Source of the DNA: Rhyzopertha dominica
Lineage: Eukaryota; Arthropoda; Insecta; Coleoptera; Bostrichidae
NCBI GenBank assembly: GCA_025024175.1
Contig: QCXZ01000041.1
Span: 22,377,786 to 22,441,785 of the forward strand
Direction: 5' to 3'
Length of the DNA: 64,000 nt
Both the position numbers and the translations under genes were made by a program. Shown here piece by piece: positions 24,818 to 35,856 of this stretch. Position 1 is the first letter of the stretch; the number at the start of each line of letters is the position of its first letter. Below the pieces are notes generated by a model. That model was given only the letters and a program-made list of their open reading frames with translations. It searched no databases and was not told the DNA's origin.

Positions 24818-25132
24818 TTAGGCATTCCAACGAATTGTCAAAGTGTCTTTAAAAATGGCGTCTGTAGGTGATTCAGCTATTATTGTTATTCCAATTTTTG
24901 CTTAAGAGAGGTGTTATGCAGGCATGCTGTAAAACATATCTGTTTAGCAAAAATTGGAATAACAATAATAGCCGAATCACCCACGCAGATAACGTATACA
25001 CAAAACACAGTTACACACCTAAATTCTTTTAAACGATTATTACAAAATACAAGAAAGCATACTATATCCAGTCTTTGTTTACCCTACAGACGCCATTTTA
25101 AAGACATTTTGACAGTTTGTTGGAATGCCTAA
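24818..25132. mobile_element. 315-bp MITE with about 50-bp terminal repeats and an internal palindrome
   Basis: The left end TTAGGCATTCCAACGAATTG, continuing through AATGGCGTCTGTAGG, is matched by the inverse of the right end (TTAGGCATTCCAACAAACTG ... AATGGCGTCTGTAGG). Inside lies a second inverted pair, GATTCAGCTATTATTGTTAT at about 24870 and its inverse at 24958-24980, separated by about 45 bp. The target duplication is ambiguous (TTA or TA). No coding capacity. Confidence 0.8.
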
Positions 25133-25442
25133 TTTAACCCCATACACAATCATAACCCCATAACATGGGGTATGTATTTGTGCAATTATTATCTATTGCA
25201 CCCGCCTCACGTTTTTTGCTTTAAATCTTACCTAAATAATTATTTTCTGCTTTTTAATCTTGTGTAAAATTTTGCAATCGATTTTAAACTTGTTGGAGAG
25301 ATTGTGATAATGTGGCAAATTTCATGTTTATTCCAATTTTTCTGCACCAGTTCTTATCCTAAATCGAAAATTGTTATACATAATTAATTAATAATAAAAC
25401 TTTGCCACATACAAAAATTAAGTTAATAGTGTGAGTTATTTC

Positions 25443-25477
25443 CAAGCAATCACCCATCCAAGTACTGACTGTGTTGT
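25443..25477 (-). repeat. 5S rRNA-like fragment (3' half), possibly a 5S-derived SINE piece
   Basis: The minus strand reads CACAGTCAGTACTTGGATGG followed directly by GTGATTGCTTGGA. This closely follows the universally conserved 3' half of eukaryotic 5S rRNA (..AGUACUUGGAUGGGUGACCGCUUGG..). Only about 33 bp match and the flanks do not, so it is not a functional gene. It could be a pseudogene scrap or part of a 5S-related SINE. Confidence 0.5.
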
Positions 25478-26084
25478 TTTCAATTTAGTATGCCTACTCC
25501 ACAGTACATTTACAGTTTTGCTTTCTATCTAACCAGCTGGGTTAATTTTAGGACTATCACAGATATCACACACACAGGCAAGAAAACAAGTTAATATTAT
25601 ATTTTCATCATTTTTGAGCTATATTTAATGTTTCAAGTCTCTAGCTCAACAGGAAGTTGTTTAAAATCTTTGCATAATTTGTACTGTACAGACAAACAGA
25701 CACGACAACTTAATAAAAACATGTTGATAAAATAATAACACATATTAATTCAGTAATATGTTTAATGTCTATTGGATTTTGTTACTATCCTATTAAATTT
25801 GTACCTATTTAATGGAATTAAAAATATTGAAANCTATACCAATGAATAGAAACTGGTATAATTCAAAACACTTGTACCAACATGGTTTTTCTAATAGATT
25901 GGGACCATCTGATAAAATGTTTTCAAAACTAGCAAAAAATTTGTGTGAGAATGGTGGTTTTCAAAAGAAAAGAATTGTTTTTAAGTTCAGAACATCAACA
26001 AATCAAGCACACTGTGACAGTTCTAGCAAGTGACAGTGTAAAAGAGCATAGCTCTTACTATTTCAATTCGTCAAATTTTACAGA
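25478..26084 (+). other. AT-rich DNA with an unrecognised 73-codon frame
   Basis: A frame at 25812-26033 (one N inside) gives a basic peptide with no domain I can name. It lies directly upstream of a transposase remnant and may belong to the same dead element, but this is a guess. Confidence 0.25.
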
Positions 26085-26460
26085 ACATAAAGTGGTCAGA
26101 CGAATGTCAATTTCATAACAATGGAATAGTTAACACACTGTNACTGTTGGTCACAAGACAATCCACAGTGACTTAGAGAAATACGCTTTCAATATACCTG
26201 GGGAGTCAGCGTGTGGTGTGTGTTAATGGTTATATTGTTGGTCCACAAGTCTAAGAAGGTACACACACACAGGACAAAGCTGTCTAGATTCTTTGAGGTA
26301 TGAACTGTTGGATTACCTAGACGAGGTGCCCCTGAACATTAAATGCAATAGGATGGGGAACCACCATATAATGCAAGAATTGTGACTGATTATTTAAATA
26401 TAGTTTACCTTGGTAGGTGGATTGGAAACCATACTACACCCCTAGACTTTTAAGAGACCA
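26085..26460 (+). pseudogene. Decayed mariner-like transposase, central catalytic part
   Basis: After allowing for frameshifts the plus strand gives IKWSDECQFHNNGIVN (first catalytic Asp in WSDE), a NGYIVGP block, then pieces of the YELLDYLDEVPLNI type, an HNARIVTDYL-like piece and RWIGN. This is the order seen in insect mariner-like transposases carrying a DUF4817-type helix-turn-helix. There are several frameshifts and stops. It is related to 9180-9560 and 33489-34320. Confidence 0.65.
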
Positions 26461-28693
26461 CAAAAGGATTCTCATATGACTTGTTAAAATGTTCATTTTG
26501 ATTCTCAATTTATAATTTTTAATAAGATCTTTTTGTGCTTTTTAGTGCTCATTCGTAACTATCAACCTTGTCAAAAATATTATGTTACTGATAAATGTAT
26601 GTCATGTAAGCTCCACCACATTATTGAATTAAATTATTTATAAAACCTAATATTCTAATCGATCCTAAACTTATAAATAAGCATAGATCATTTTACAGTA
26701 TACTTGCTACTTGTTTGTTGTTTAACACATTATAATCAAGTGATCTGTGACTGCAGCTACATTTTGTTACCTTTCAATATAAGTGACAGTTACCTTCAGT
26801 TAATTTGCAGCACTATTAAATATTATTTCACTTGCAAACTGAAATATGGAAGCATTAAATGATTTAGAGCGCAAACAGAAAGAACCTTTTACAATTGCAT
26901 CACGCAGTAAGGTATCTGCAGAATCCTTGAAAGCATGCTTCAAACCCGCAACATATACCAGTTCAAATCCTGCCTTCAAACCTCCATCGACTTCATTTAC
27001 ATATGACTGTGGAATGTTTAATCACAGTAGTACCTGCCTCAAGTGCCTAATTTTAAGGAGAATCTGGATGTTTTCAATAAACATGTATGATTTTATGGGA
27101 CTTCTGGACATATGTCCTTGTGGAACGTTGCACCCAATTCGACCCTATATCAGTTATAAAATTAAATGTGAATAAGTGTATGTAATAAAATGTTTTGTCA
27201 AAAACAGCACTCATTTATTATGTTATAGCAGCTAATAAAATGAAACACAAAATGAACATTCTTTTGCCAGCAAAACATATCATTCTGATTATTGCAAATT
27301 GGGTAAATTTTTCAAATATTGTGACTAATAGTAATGTGTAAAAAGCTTTTACACGACGATTATTAGTAAATAGATATCTAAATTTCCTAAAATTATGATT
27401 TTACAAATATATTTCACATTACCTTTATCAAATTAGCAATTAAAACAATGAAGGGAAAAACTGGTGAGCTTGAAATAAACAAATGGGTAAAGCAGGAAAA
27501 TGTGCTATTGAAAAGAAGAGAAGGACGGCAGACATAATATATGAGTAATGATAGCAACCAACGTAAAAGAGATTTTGAAAAAAAAATCTAAAAGAAAAAA
27601 CAAAAGAAGCAAACAAATCAGGTTGAACTATTAATAACATTAAAACAAAAATAATGAAGTTGGAAAATTATATGGAAAGAATAAATACATCAAAATAGGA
27701 GGAAATAAATTTGAACTATTTGATATATTGTTTAAGTATTTTTTCATAATGATTACTAAGTAGTACCAGAGATAAAGGAGAAATTGCTAGCAACCAAAAG
27801 AGCATTCAAAGTTAAGATATTGACAAGTAAAAGTATATTGGAGAGAAAGATATGTAATAGCTACACAGAGAAAAGAGAACAAAGATAAATGGGACTGATT
27901 CAACCAAACCATCCAATAAGGTGGAATCTAGCCAAGAAGCAAGGTTGCTTTACTCGAAGCCTAACTCCACTGTTTTAGTATAGATACTACTTTTTATTGT
28001 AGTTTCGAGTTTTCTATTGAAATCAGGATGACTGAGATTAATTAATTGTAAATTTCATATGGTTATCTAAATTTTGTTTTAATTTTGTTAGATATAAGGA
28101 GTGAGTACACTCAAATATATATGGTATGTGCTCAAAGATGTAAATGTTTTTTGTAAAATATCTTGTACATTAACACCTCTTTTGATAGATAGCATTCAAG
28201 TCAATTTTGCATCAAGTTTTCTAATTTAAATAGATAGTAGTGTAGTTGTCGAAATATGCTACATTGATAATGAAAGGATGAACAAAGCAATATTTTTGCA
28301 AAAGATAGATAACTGTTTCGCTCTGAACATCCATATCAAGTGCTTAGGTGACCTGTTAACAATGGACAAATAAAATTTCTGACATGGGTGTAATCATGGT
28401 AGTGCAGGGTGGGTCACTTGCTTCTTTTAGAATCAGAAAGGTCTTGAGCTAAGCTTTCTAGATCTGCAGTCAAAGTTCGGCAACTCAGGTAACTGAATTT
28501 ATTGAATGTTGAAGGGAGTCTGCAGTTGAGTTCTCCAAGTTTGTTTAAATACATAATCTTACTACACAGTTTCTTGCCTACTCCCTTGACCTCTCTTATA
28601 ATTATTATTGAATTCTCTTTTTATGATAATCTCAAAAATAAATAGGTTCACATTGTTACGTTATTAACATCTGTATTTTTCAATTCATATGTA
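26461..28693. other. AT-rich intergenic DNA between ALKBH1 and the D-amino-acid oxidase
   Basis: A 109-codon frame at 26846-27175 (+) is the longest. It has no domain I recognise, and its only suggestive feature is a proline/serine-rich stretch; it is left as doubtful. Nothing else coding or repetitive stands out. The 3' untranslated region of the minus-strand oxidase gene must lie near 28500-28693. Confidence 0.3.
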
Positions 28694-31600
28694 TTATAGC
28701 TTGCTCTTGTTTGTATTTAGTACATTGCCAACTAACTCAGCAGCTTCGACAGCACATCCAGCACACAAAGTCACACCACAGCCCCCATGGCCATAGTTAT
28801 GTATAATCTTCAGTGGTTTGCCTCCAGATTGTTTTGATGTCAGTTCTAATCTCACTGCTGGCCTTCCTGGTCTCAAACCAACCATGTGTTTAATTATAGG
28901 TGCATTCTGAAAATATTAACTTTATATTATAGCATTAAAATCGACAAAAAAAATACTACTTTCAGTCCTGGTACAATTTTGTTGCAACCAGACAGAATGT
29001 GCGTCTTGTCAGATTCGTCGACTTCTAAGTTGTAGTCACCCAATTGTTTGGTACCACCCAGAATGACGCTATCAGAACTGTAAACAAGTATTTTGTATAA
29101 ATGAAAACAGACTGCTGCCTTAACCACGGCATACTTTCCCAGTAAATGTAAGAGCTAACCAGCAGATGTGTTCAGTTCATCATTGCTCAGAGAGAACTTC
29201 TCCGTGCCATCGACAGGAAACTGCACTAAGACACAAGTGGCCTAATTTGCAGAGTTTCTCAGTACATAGCACTGAGGGCATTTGATCTTACATTTACTAG
29301 TATTTTGTTTGTTATCGTGTATCCTGTGTAAGGTTATTTTTCGTATTTAAACTGATTTTTTTCTGTGTAGATAGCTCAAATTAAAAATATTTCTTATTAA
29401 ACTAAGATACCTTTAGAAGGCACTATTTATGGTGCAGGGGGTGTAATGGGGAGTAATTACCCTCTCAAGATTGTAGGGGTACCGGTATGTGGTGGGCAAT
29501 AAGCACCTTGCCTAATGATGTGTGGTGTATAATGAAGTAATTAAAGTTGACTGGTGTAGATGGGCAGACAAACGAGTGGTTCTTAGCACTCCGAATTTGA
29601 TAAACAATAGCGCATGATAACACAGGTATGTTCGAATATAGTCATAGATTTAATTTATTTTTCAAGTTAAGTATTACACTGTTTTAGTATATAATTTGTA
29701 CAAAATTTAAAACGTAATTTCTAAAATAAGTAAAAGAAAATAAACAATTTTCCAAAAATCTTTGCTTGAAAAAAACACTTTTTATATGGCTGACGAGTAA
29801 GAATATTTGCCAAATACATGAATTCTGTAATTATTTCTGTCTTAGAAAAGTACAATATCTTTAAAGCACGCTATAGTTCCCAGGAAAGAATATCTTTTCT
29901 ATATTTTGTGTATCAAAAGAATGGAAAGGCAATTTAATGTTATTTGGCTAAAAAGCACTTCACAACTGATAATAGGTTAACATATTTAGAGGAATTGGAG
30001 GGACTCTTTTGTAAATACTGTGTAATATTTGCAAAATGTCAGTGGTCTACATATATCTAAATATTTAAACAAATTAATAAAAATATCTAAAAATATTCAC
30101 AGGTATTTGGCAAAGATAGTGATTTAGAGATGCATGCTCAAAATGCTTACCACAGGCAAGCTCTAAATCAGGGGATGATTTTTTTATGAAAACCCAGAAA
30201 CAGACGTCCTAAATTTATTAGAAATAGAGAGGTAATAGTGAGGATTATTGGAAAATTGGCAGTGGTTGGTTCATATAATTTACTTAGGACGGCAAAATAT
30301 ACAAAATGACCCTGTCATAGTGAATATTTATATTCAGAATGAATAATGATGAAAATTTTGAGAACTGGTTTGATTGATAATTGCTAGCAGAGACAAAATA
30401 CCTAAAAATCATGTCGAAAACAGGGAGGCCAATGCCAGTATAGTATTGTATTTGACGAAGACACATGTCAAATGTGTATTATTGTAGGTACGTTACTTAC
30501 ATGAAGATTGCATTTAAGGAAGATTTTATAGGATTTGTTGATAGCCATGAAAGTAATTATGACAACATTATGATATACGATGGAACCAGTATTAACTTGA
30601 TGATATTTTGGACAAATAATTTTTGTTTAAATTCAAATCAGAAATAGATTCAAGGCAAGTAACCCATGGAAATAAGTAATTTATAGTTTAGTTTATAAAG
30701 CTTGTGATGTTGACATATTTACACTGATAAAAAAATTCTTGATGTTCATTGCCAGTTAGTGTAGCATTCCCAGAATTAAGTTTCTCTTTGTTAAAGCTTA
30801 AAAACTTGGCTGCGGCTTACCATGGAACTGAAGTGGTTGGTTGGAATAGCTCTATTCTATGTTCTTAGGAAGGTGAAGAATGATGTTCAAATGTAATAGA
30901 CAGCAAATAAGAATCATAGGTTTTTATTTTTTTGTATTAAATAAAAATTATAAGTATTTTTGTTTGAACCTAACAGGTACCTATTGGTTTATAATCATTA
31001 TTCCTCCCAAACAAAATTTCTACATACGCTACTGGCCTTTAGGAACTCTAGCAGGGCCTTCTAAATGAAAACGTGAATATTTAAATCGGCATGAAACTCA
31101 TTCAAAAGGGGTAACAAGAAAACACCAAATTTAATAATTGACAGAAAACTGATATCGTTGATTGAACAGGTCAATGCATCTGACTTTTTGAAAACTGAGC
31201 TGCTCACTGAATTGATCATAATTTGAAAATATGCTCCTCCGCGATACTTGCCTATATTGTAATTTACTATCTTTCAAACATATGACCACCTACACATTAA
31301 TTAACAGCACAGTGTAGCATTATTGCTACGTCAAGGTAGATTTGACCTGTCCTGCTAAATAGGTAATTTCATGCAGAAATTATTTTCTACTTACTTGGGA
31401 ATGATGTAATTATAATCGTTCATAAAACAAAAATTTAGCCAGGGTGCCTCCACTCTGGTTATTTGCCCCCTAATCGGCTGCACACTTTCATCCTGTGCCA
31501 GTTCACGTGAATTTAGACCACTACAGTTAACTATACAGTCATATCCATCCAAGGCTTCAAGATCCGTGATCTTGATTTTCTTCAGTCGACCGCCGTTTAC

Positions 31601-34600
31601 GAGAAATCGTTTGAGAAGAAACGGTAAAAACTTTTTGGGTTCACACGTGAACGTTATAAAGGTTATTCCATCCCTGCGGAATGTGAATTTTGTTAGTACG
31701 ATGTAGTTGGTAGCGACATTTCCTTACACGTAATTTTCGCCGTGTTCTTGGTTATAGGCTTCCAATTGAGTTTTCGAAAGTTTTTGGAAACCATACGGGA
31801 TTTTGGACCAAGAAGGTGTTGGCCAGGGCTCCTTGCTGAATTCTGCGACAGGTATAAGAGATATTCCAGCTTCTTCCGCGAAACCGTTTCTCCATAGTTC
31901 TTCGAACAACTTTGCAGTTAATTTAGACCATTTGCTGAAAAGACGTTATAGTTACAAATAATACAGTACTCTTAATAATCGAACGGCACTTTTGTGTTTC
32001 AATTGTCTAATTTTTCATATGTCAAACATTGGAGGAAGAAGAGTAGGAGTCATGAAGAAGACCTACAATAAACTGGTCCTGATAAATACCGAGGGTGAAA
32101 ATAAGTTGATAATATTAACAGTCACTTATTTACAATGTCTTACCCACTTAAAAATATAAAATGAGTTAATCAGGGGTAGTGGATGCGCTTTATACTCCTA
32201 AACATAAATACGAATTTTAAACACAATTAGCTTTTATGCTCATAAGTGTTTTTTATGTTGGATATAAATATTAGCTATTTAGACATCTTAAACAAAATGC
32301 ACTAATTAATGTGTTAAACAAAAGTCAACACGTTTTTAAAATAAGCTTGAAAACGCAAAAGTAGCATTATGCAGAATACGCTAGTTTAATAAATTGTAAT
32401 GTCACGAAAACTATGAAATCATTTACCTATGTTTTATAATAACGTGTAATGATAACAGGGTGTTTCACCTAAGACGGGACAGAATTTAGCTTCGTTAATA
32501 TTAACTATAAAGAGAAAAGTTTTAATAAACGTTTTACCGATTTAACCTGTGCGTAGGTACGCAGAAAACATCTCTTTCATTGTATGTATTACTTTTTGAT
32601 TCCTCGACAAATTTATAGCCGATTTGTTAATATTACATGTTGTCTATCATGTGCCGTTTCAGTTATTTAACTTTTATTTTTGAAAAATTTGATGTTTGCA
32701 GCATATTCGAAAAAATTATTTTTCCGCAAGCGGTACAAAAAATGACTCTTCGGAACAAAATCATTCACTTTTAATCTTAGGAGCTAAAATTGTGACTTTT
32801 AATCCTAGGATTAAAAGTGTTGATTTATTTTAAATTAAAACTTGGTAATTTGAGTAAAGTGTATTTAACAATATTTACAATAATTTTTATTGTCTATGTT
32901 GCTAAGTTTTGAGAATAATATATTGTTTTATTAGGAATAAAAGTGTTAGCTTTTTGGTGAGCATATCGCGTAACAAAAAACTCACTTTTATCCGAACTAA
33001 ACATGCTGGTTTTTCTCCAAGCGAAATCACCCATTTAACTATTTCTTTGAACGAAATGATTCAAACCACATTGGAATAATAAAACAAAGTAGGTAAGTAC
33101 TTGTTCAAACTGTGTATTTAATATCAATGTGGTTACTTACTTACCTACTTTGTTTTATTATTCCAATGTGGTTTGAATCATTTCGTTTAAAGAAATAGTT
33201 AAATGGGTGATTTCTCTTGTAGAAAACCAGCATGTTTAGTTCGGATAAAAGTGAGTTTTTTGTCTCGCGATATGCTCACCAAAAGGCTAACACTTTTATT
33301 TCTAATAAAACAATATATTATTCTCAAAACTTAGCCACATAAACAGATGTTATAAAAAATAGAAGGAACAAATGCATAAAATTATTAAATACAGACATTC
33401 AATTACGGATATCATTTGGCAATACTTGTTTGCAAATTTCATTTTGGTGCTATTATTATTATTATTGTTTCTCCAGTGACAAACTAAAATGTTAACCCGT
33501 GAAGAACTTGTTTGCATGGTATTTGTTCTTGATGAATGTCATAGAAATGATTTATTGACATCTATAAAGCTCATGCCCAGCAATATCCCAAAAGGCGCCA
33601 CCTTAGAAGAGAAACTTTTCAATCTTTGCTCGAGGGCTACTGTATCTGCCGAACGTTCAAATCGCAAGCGGAATTCGACATTCTTTCGGAAGATAACCAG
33701 TTAATGGTCTAACAATACCAGCATATAATATGATAAATGCACAAAATATGTTTGTTGCCAAATCCCTCGTGCAGAGGATCCATAAGAAGCGTGAGTATCA
33801 TTCGTTACGTATAACAAGAACTATTTTCAAATGATTTCAAAAAATATTAAGTTTTCATCTGTAGTCTGTCGATCGTCGAGAAGAAGACTCTTCTTAATAT
33901 GTACATATGTATTGTTTACCGATCACAAGAATCGCGTTATTGATATACATTACTGGCACTACTACGATACGGCCCAATATTTTTTGTAAAAGCTTGACGG
34001 ACAGAACATAGTTTAATTATCTTCAAAATCGCTTATCTGATTTGATTAAGGAAATCCCTTTAAATGCTCGGCGGTTGATATGGAGGCTACAACAGGATGG
34101 AGTTCGAGCACACTACGTAATTAAATCTAGGAGATTTTGAATAGAGGCTTACCCAGATAACCCCTTACCTACTTGGTTACTGAAGTCATCGGATCTTACA
34201 ATCTGTGCCTTTTTGGGTGGGATTTATTGAAATCAAAGTGTATTTAACACCACCGGACACCATGAAAGATATGCGCCACACGATATCGTTTGTGCTTAGT
34301 CCAAACTGGACGACATACTGGGCAACTGATTTAATATTTGTTTATTGTGTTCCAATGTTACGTGTTCTTGCATTTTTGTTGTTGTTATAGTAATAGTGGA
34401 CTGATATCCCTTGCCAGTAATAATGGTGCCAGTACTAAGCCTGAAAAAATACGAGGGGAAAAGTCGATCTCACAATATTTATTTCTGTGAAATGTACGTT
34501 AGAGCCAAGTTTTTACGTTTTAATTGAAATTCTTTTATTGTGGTGTGCTATGAGAAAAACGTGACTTATTCTATCTGCAATTGAAAACAGTTTATTTTAT

Positions 34601-35421
34601 GCATTTTGTTTTGTTCATTTTTGTATTGCAGCTGCTGTATGTTCCGGATTTAATCAAATAGTGAACGTTTTAGCTAAACCAGTAATACACATTTTTATTA
34701 ATGATTACTATACGAATAATTGCACCAAAGTAACATTTGGATATAAGGAATGACAAACTATTGTAAAACAGTTACCAAGGCCTACTTCATTTATTAGAAG
34801 AAACATACCTTAATAATGTAAATTTTGCATTTAACAGTGGAAAAATAAATAATGTACCATTTTATTAAAAAAATCAAGTTATCAGTGATTGAATGTGCCT
34901 TGCCATAACTGAGTAATGAATTTATGCATGTAAGTTGAAAATATTTTTTGCGTGTGCACAGGTTTAATGAAATCTATGTAGTTAACATTAATGGAGCTAA
35001 ATCCTAGCCCGGCATGGGCGAGACACCCTGTATAATTAAGCGAATATAGGAAATCAGAAAAAGGTATTCTAAAGTTGATTTTCGTAATAATAAATAAGTA
35101 ACGCATTAATACAAGTTAAGACAATACCAACTGATAGGTTTTTTCTCTACCGACAAATCATATATATGCTGCTTTCTGTGCCTGACAACCAAACAATTGT
35201 TTTAATATATTGCAATTTTTATCGGCTTACTTTATTTTTGCATCTGGTGTGTTTTGCATAAGGTACGGTTGCCACAGTCCTGCAGACACATCCCCAGTTG
35301 TGTTAGGACTAAGTTTTTCCGAAAAAATCGTAACGCGTGTTGAACTGCCATACTGTTTTTGGATTTCGACCGCAGTTGTTAATCCTATAACACCAGCACC
35401 GACGACTGCCACATTGTACAT
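28694..35421 (-). CDS. Peroxisomal D-amino-acid / D-aspartate oxidase, five exons, complete
   Basis: CDS exons are 35421-35231, 31934-31728, 31673-31395, 29077-28960 and 28906-28694 (191+207+279+118+213 = 1008 nt, 335 aa), with GT..AG introns and continuous frame. The N-terminus MYNVAVVGAGVIGLTTA holds the GxGxxG dinucleotide (FAD) fold. Later come DGYDCIVNCSGLNSRELA, VQPIRGQITRVEAPW, MVGLRPGRPAVRLE and HNYGHGGCGVTL, the last being the family signature. The C-terminus ends in SKL, a canonical PTS1, so the enzyme should be peroxisomal. The family deaminates D-amino acids with FAD, releasing 2-oxo acid, ammonia and H2O2. Length fits (about 335-345 aa). Whether it prefers acidic (DDO) or neutral (DAO) substrates cannot be decided safely by eye. 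Two introns are only 53-54 bp, while introns 1 (3.3 kb) and 3 (2.3 kb) are swollen with transposon remains. Confidence 0.92.
29880..30660 (+). pseudogene. Decayed hAT-type transposase in oxidase intron 3
   Basis: Shifting frame where needed, the plus strand shows EMHAQNAYHRQALNQG, then IIYLGRQNIQNDPV (the family's SIIFCGRQNIPLRGH block), and VRYL/RYVTY followed by IAFKEDFIGFVD (compare the REEFLGFV block). These match the order in ZMYM/TTF-type hAT transposases. Numerous stops and shifts show decay, and it lies antisense to the host gene. The hATC C-terminal part was not found here. Confidence 0.6.
32795..32818. repeat. Perfect 24-bp palindrome
   Basis: The sequence CTTTTAATCCTAGGATTAAAAG, extended by one base on each side, is self-complementary. 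A partial copy, CACTTTTAATCTTAGG, lies just upstream at 32767-32782. It sits about 70 bp left of the foldback at 32890 and may mark the edge of an older element. Confidence 0.7.
32890..33346. mobile_element. Young foldback (two about 210-bp arms, about 37-bp loop) in oxidase intron 1
   Basis: Left arm 32890-33099 and right arm 33137-33346 are inverted copies with fewer than about ten mismatches, so roughly 95% identical by eye. Examples are GCTAAGTTTTGAGAATAATA and its exact inverse at 33322-33341, TTTATCCGAACTAAACATGC and its exact inverse, and ATTGGAATAATAAAACAAAG with its exact inverse. The high arm identity suggests a recent origin or conversion between arms. No coding capacity. Confidence 0.88.
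33489..34320 (+). pseudogene. Decayed mariner-like transposase with DUF4817-type N-terminal helix-turn-helix
   Basis: The frame at 33489-33704 begins MLTREELVCMVFVLDECHRN, which fits the N-terminal helix-turn-helix of this insect transposase group. Further on are LVQRIHKKREYHSLRIT (compare LR.IHK.RYHPYHV), DLI..IPLNAR-like pieces near 34040, RLQQDGVRAHYVI (second catalytic Asp in QQDG), LKSSDLT..AFLGG (third-residue block) and VYLTPPDTMKDMRHTI. The whole length of the transposase is traceable but broken by several frameshifts and stops. It lies in intron 1 of the oxidase, antisense to it. Confidence 0.7.
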
Positions 35422-35856
35422 CCTGATGGTATCGCAAATGAGTCTGGATATTGACTGAGCAGCATACCAAATAACAGCGTATATCTATTATTATTTATTT
35501 GTTTTAATGTGACCCATGACATTTATCACAGATTAACAAATAGAAACCTTGAATTAGTTTTAGTACACACCGTCGCCTTGGGCAACGGGTGCAAAAAGAT
35601 TCGGGTATTTAAAATTGCAATATTATCACAGTATCTGGCTGCAAGCGTGCAAGCACTAATAAAGTGACTGTACATACTTAACATCGTGTTTAATAAACCT
35701 CTCGTATGTAGTTAGTCAAATAAAAACTTTGAAAGTGCATTAATAAGATGCACGAAGCAGAATCTTGTCTTAAAAGTCCACAGAAATGTTATTTCTAAGA
35801 TCTAGAAGGTTCTATTAATAACATCATAGAAAAATTCAAATTATCACTGACAGTTT

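Noticed and set aside
26846..27175. 109-codon frame starting MEALNDLERKQKEPF
   Set aside because: No recognisable domain, no clear splice context and no codon signal strong enough; kept only as a doubtful note.
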